The position numbers were made by a program, and so were the translations under genes. Under the pieces are notes generated by a model. It was not told where the DNA came from, made no database searches, and saw only the letters and a list, made by a program, of their open reading frames with translations. From JAEHDI01 sp035455185 (GTDB lineage: Bacteria > Acidobacteriota > Terriglobia > Bryobacterales > Bryobacteraceae), in contig DATIFQ010000514.1 of the NCBI GenBank assembly GCA_035455185.1, positions 1-16,146 of the forward strand: a stretch of DNA of 16,146 nt. The letters are read 5' to 3'. Position 1 is the first letter of the stretch. Every line of letters begins with the position of its first letter. Shown here one piece after another: positions 14,840 to 16,146 of this stretch.

Positions 14840-16146
14840 TTAGGAAGTCACGATTTCGGAAAAATCAGCAATCGACGAGAACTCCGTCAGAAGGCTGTGC
14901 AGCAATGTAAATCTGTTCCGCCGGATCGCTTCGTCCGGCGCATTCACGAGAACCTTGTCAAAGAAGAGGTCCACCTGCGGGCGGATGCTCGCGATTGTCT
15001 TTAGCTTGTTCTCGTAAGTCGGTTCGTTTGATCCAGCAAGTCCGGCAACGATCTTGATAGCTGACAGTGCCTCCCTAAAAGCACCGTATAACTCTCGTTC
15101 CGGGCCGGCTTCCAGCAGCCCCTCATCCACTTCGCCGCCGCCAGTGAATTCCGCCTGCCGGAGGATGTTGCGAATCCGCTTGAAACTCGCCGCCAGAGGC
15201 TCGAAGTTTTCCGTCGGGCGGACCGCCTGAAGCGCTGCCAGCCGGCTCTCCACATCCACGAGATCGTCGTATCCCGCCGCCAGCACCGCATTGACTTCGT
15301 CATAGCGAAAACCGCGAACGTCGCGGAAGTAGTAGCGGATGCGGTCAAGGAGAAACTCACGAAGCTGACCGTCCGTGCCAAGAAGTCGGGAAAGCGCCAG
15401 CGGCATGCGGCCTTCTACCAGGATCTTTACCACGCCTTGCGCAGCACGGCGAAGCGCGAACGGATCTTTCGAGCCGGTGGGCATCAGGCCGATGCCGAAG
15501 CAGCTCCGGAGCGTGTCAAGTTTGTCGGCCAGCGAAACCACCCGCCCCTCGAGCGTGGACGGAATCGAGTCCTCCATGCTTAGCGGCCTGTAGTGTTCAT
15601 AGACGGCGCGCCACACAGCTTCCGGTTCACCCTGTGCGCGCGCATAGAGGCCGCCCATGACGCCCTGAAGTTCGGTGAACTCCTTCACCATCTCCGTGGT
15701 CAGATCGCACTTGGCCAGTTGCGCCGCGCGCTGCGCTTCCTCCGAGCCGCCGAACTCGCTCACTAGCACCACCACGCGCTGCGTCTTCTCGAGGTAGGAG
15801 CCGAGCTGCGCCTGCCAGGTGACGTGCGAGAGGTCGTCGACGCGGTCTGCCAGCTTCTTGTGCTGATCCACGTCCCAGAAAAACCGAGCGTCGTTGAACC
15901 GCGCACGCAGCACACGCTCGTTGCCCTTGCGCACCAGCCCGTCCGGGTCGGCGCTTGTATTCATCACCGCGACGAAGTGCGGGGCCAACTTGCCGTCCGC
16001 ACCTACCACCGAGAAGTACCTCTGGTGATGGCGCATCACCGTCACCAGAACCTCTTCAGGAAGCTCGAGGTACCGTGCGTCGAAACTTCCGAGGATCGGC
16101 GCCGGTTGTTCGGTGAGGTATACCAGCGTGTCGAGTAACGCCTCAT
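14840..16146 (-). CDS. glyS: Glycyl-tRNA synthetase beta subunit, N terminus cut by window edge
   Basis: The open frame runs from the TAA at 14840-14842 through the right edge. A GTG at 16043-16045 is only an internal codon: residues upstream of it, YLTEQPAPILGSFDARYLELP, match the family and continue to the last base. Recognisable stretches include VMRHHQRYF, FVAVMNTS, RARFNDARFFWDVDQHKKL, the helical region with EDSIPSTLEGRVVSLADKLD, and GLMPTGSKDPFALRR. The beta subunit pairs with GlyQ in an alpha2beta2 enzyme; it binds tRNA, and GlyQ carries the catalytic site. The visible 435 codons are roughly the C-terminal 60% of a protein usually near 700 residues. glyQ is expected upstream, outside the window. 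ppdK begins 12 nt after the stop. Confidence 0.97.
   Translation of the reverse strand, partial: EALLDTLVYLTEQPAPILGSFDARYLELPEEVLVTVMRHHQRYFSVVGADGKLAPHFVAVMNTSADPDGLVRKGNERVLRARFNDARFFWDVDQHKKLADRVDDLSHVTWQAQLGSYLEKTQRVVVLVSEFGGSEEAQRAAQLAKCDLTTEMVKEFTELQGVMGGLYARAQGEPEAVWRAVYEHYRPLSMEDSIPSTLEGRVVSLADKLDTLRSCFGIGLMPTGSKDPFALRRAAQGVVKILVEGRMPLALSRLLGTDGQLREFLLDRIRYYFRDVRGFRYDEVNAVLAAGYDDLVDVESRLAALQAVRPTENFEPLAASFKRIRNILRQAEFTGGGEVDEGLLEAGPERELYGAFREALSAIKIVAGLAGSNEPTYENKLKTIASIRPQVDLFFDKVLVNAPDEAIRRNRFTLLHSLLTEFSSIADFSEIVTS

Noticed and set aside
16043..16045. GTG as the true start of glyS
   Set aside because: Family-specific residues continue upstream in frame to the last base of the window, so the GTG is an internal valine codon.
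1..16146. CRISPR array, tRNA/rRNA genes, insertion sequences, prophage
   Set aside because: I saw no regularly spaced repeats, no tRNA-like cloverleaf with a CCA end, no transposase or integrase motifs, and no terminal inverted repeats.

Overview
The window looks like chromosomal DNA from a GC-rich free-living bacterium. The best guess is an Acidobacteriota member of the Solibacter/Bryobacter type. This rests on the SBBP beta-propeller secreted protein, the gene content and the lack of any phage, plasmid or IS signal; no rRNA or other marker fixes the taxon. Every convincing gene is on the minus strand, so transcription runs from the right edge to the left edge.

From right to left, the window opens with glyS (glycyl-tRNA synthetase beta subunit, cut at its N terminus by the window edge) and ppdK (pyruvate, phosphate dikinase), 12 nt apart and ending in a strong GC hairpin. 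A small two-helix membrane protein follows, with a consensus -35 and a strong Shine-Dalgarno. Next comes a tight housekeeping and cofactor operon, valS-nadC-birA-coaX-(unknown 230 aa protein). Its genes overlap or lie within a few bases of each other. It links valyl-tRNA charging with NAD synthesis, biotin attachment and CoA synthesis.

The left half is accessory in character. It holds an exported carbon-nitrogen hydrolase with an N-terminal beta-sandwich binding domain, a vapBC toxin-antitoxin pair, an Nramp-family membrane transporter that lacks the canonical metal-binding motifs, and a second, cytoplasmic carbon-nitrogen hydrolase coupled to the transporter. A possible weak terminator and a gene-free stretch of about 600 bp follow. 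The last gene is a secreted SBBP-repeat protein that runs off the left edge.

Two points stand out. First, the exported hydrolase, atypical Nramp-like transporter and cytoplasmic hydrolase could form an uptake and degradation route for an amide or nitrile compound, interrupted by vapBC; this is inference from gene order and missing motifs. Second, four genes that appear to head transcription units (valS, the exported hydrolase, vapB, the transporter) have a -10-like hexamer only 6 to 11 nt before the start codon and no convincing Shine-Dalgarno, which suggests leaderless mRNAs. Several other genes, including ppdK, coaX, the small membrane protein and the SBBP gene, carry clear Shine-Dalgarno sequences. 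I found no tRNA, rRNA, CRISPR array or transposase.
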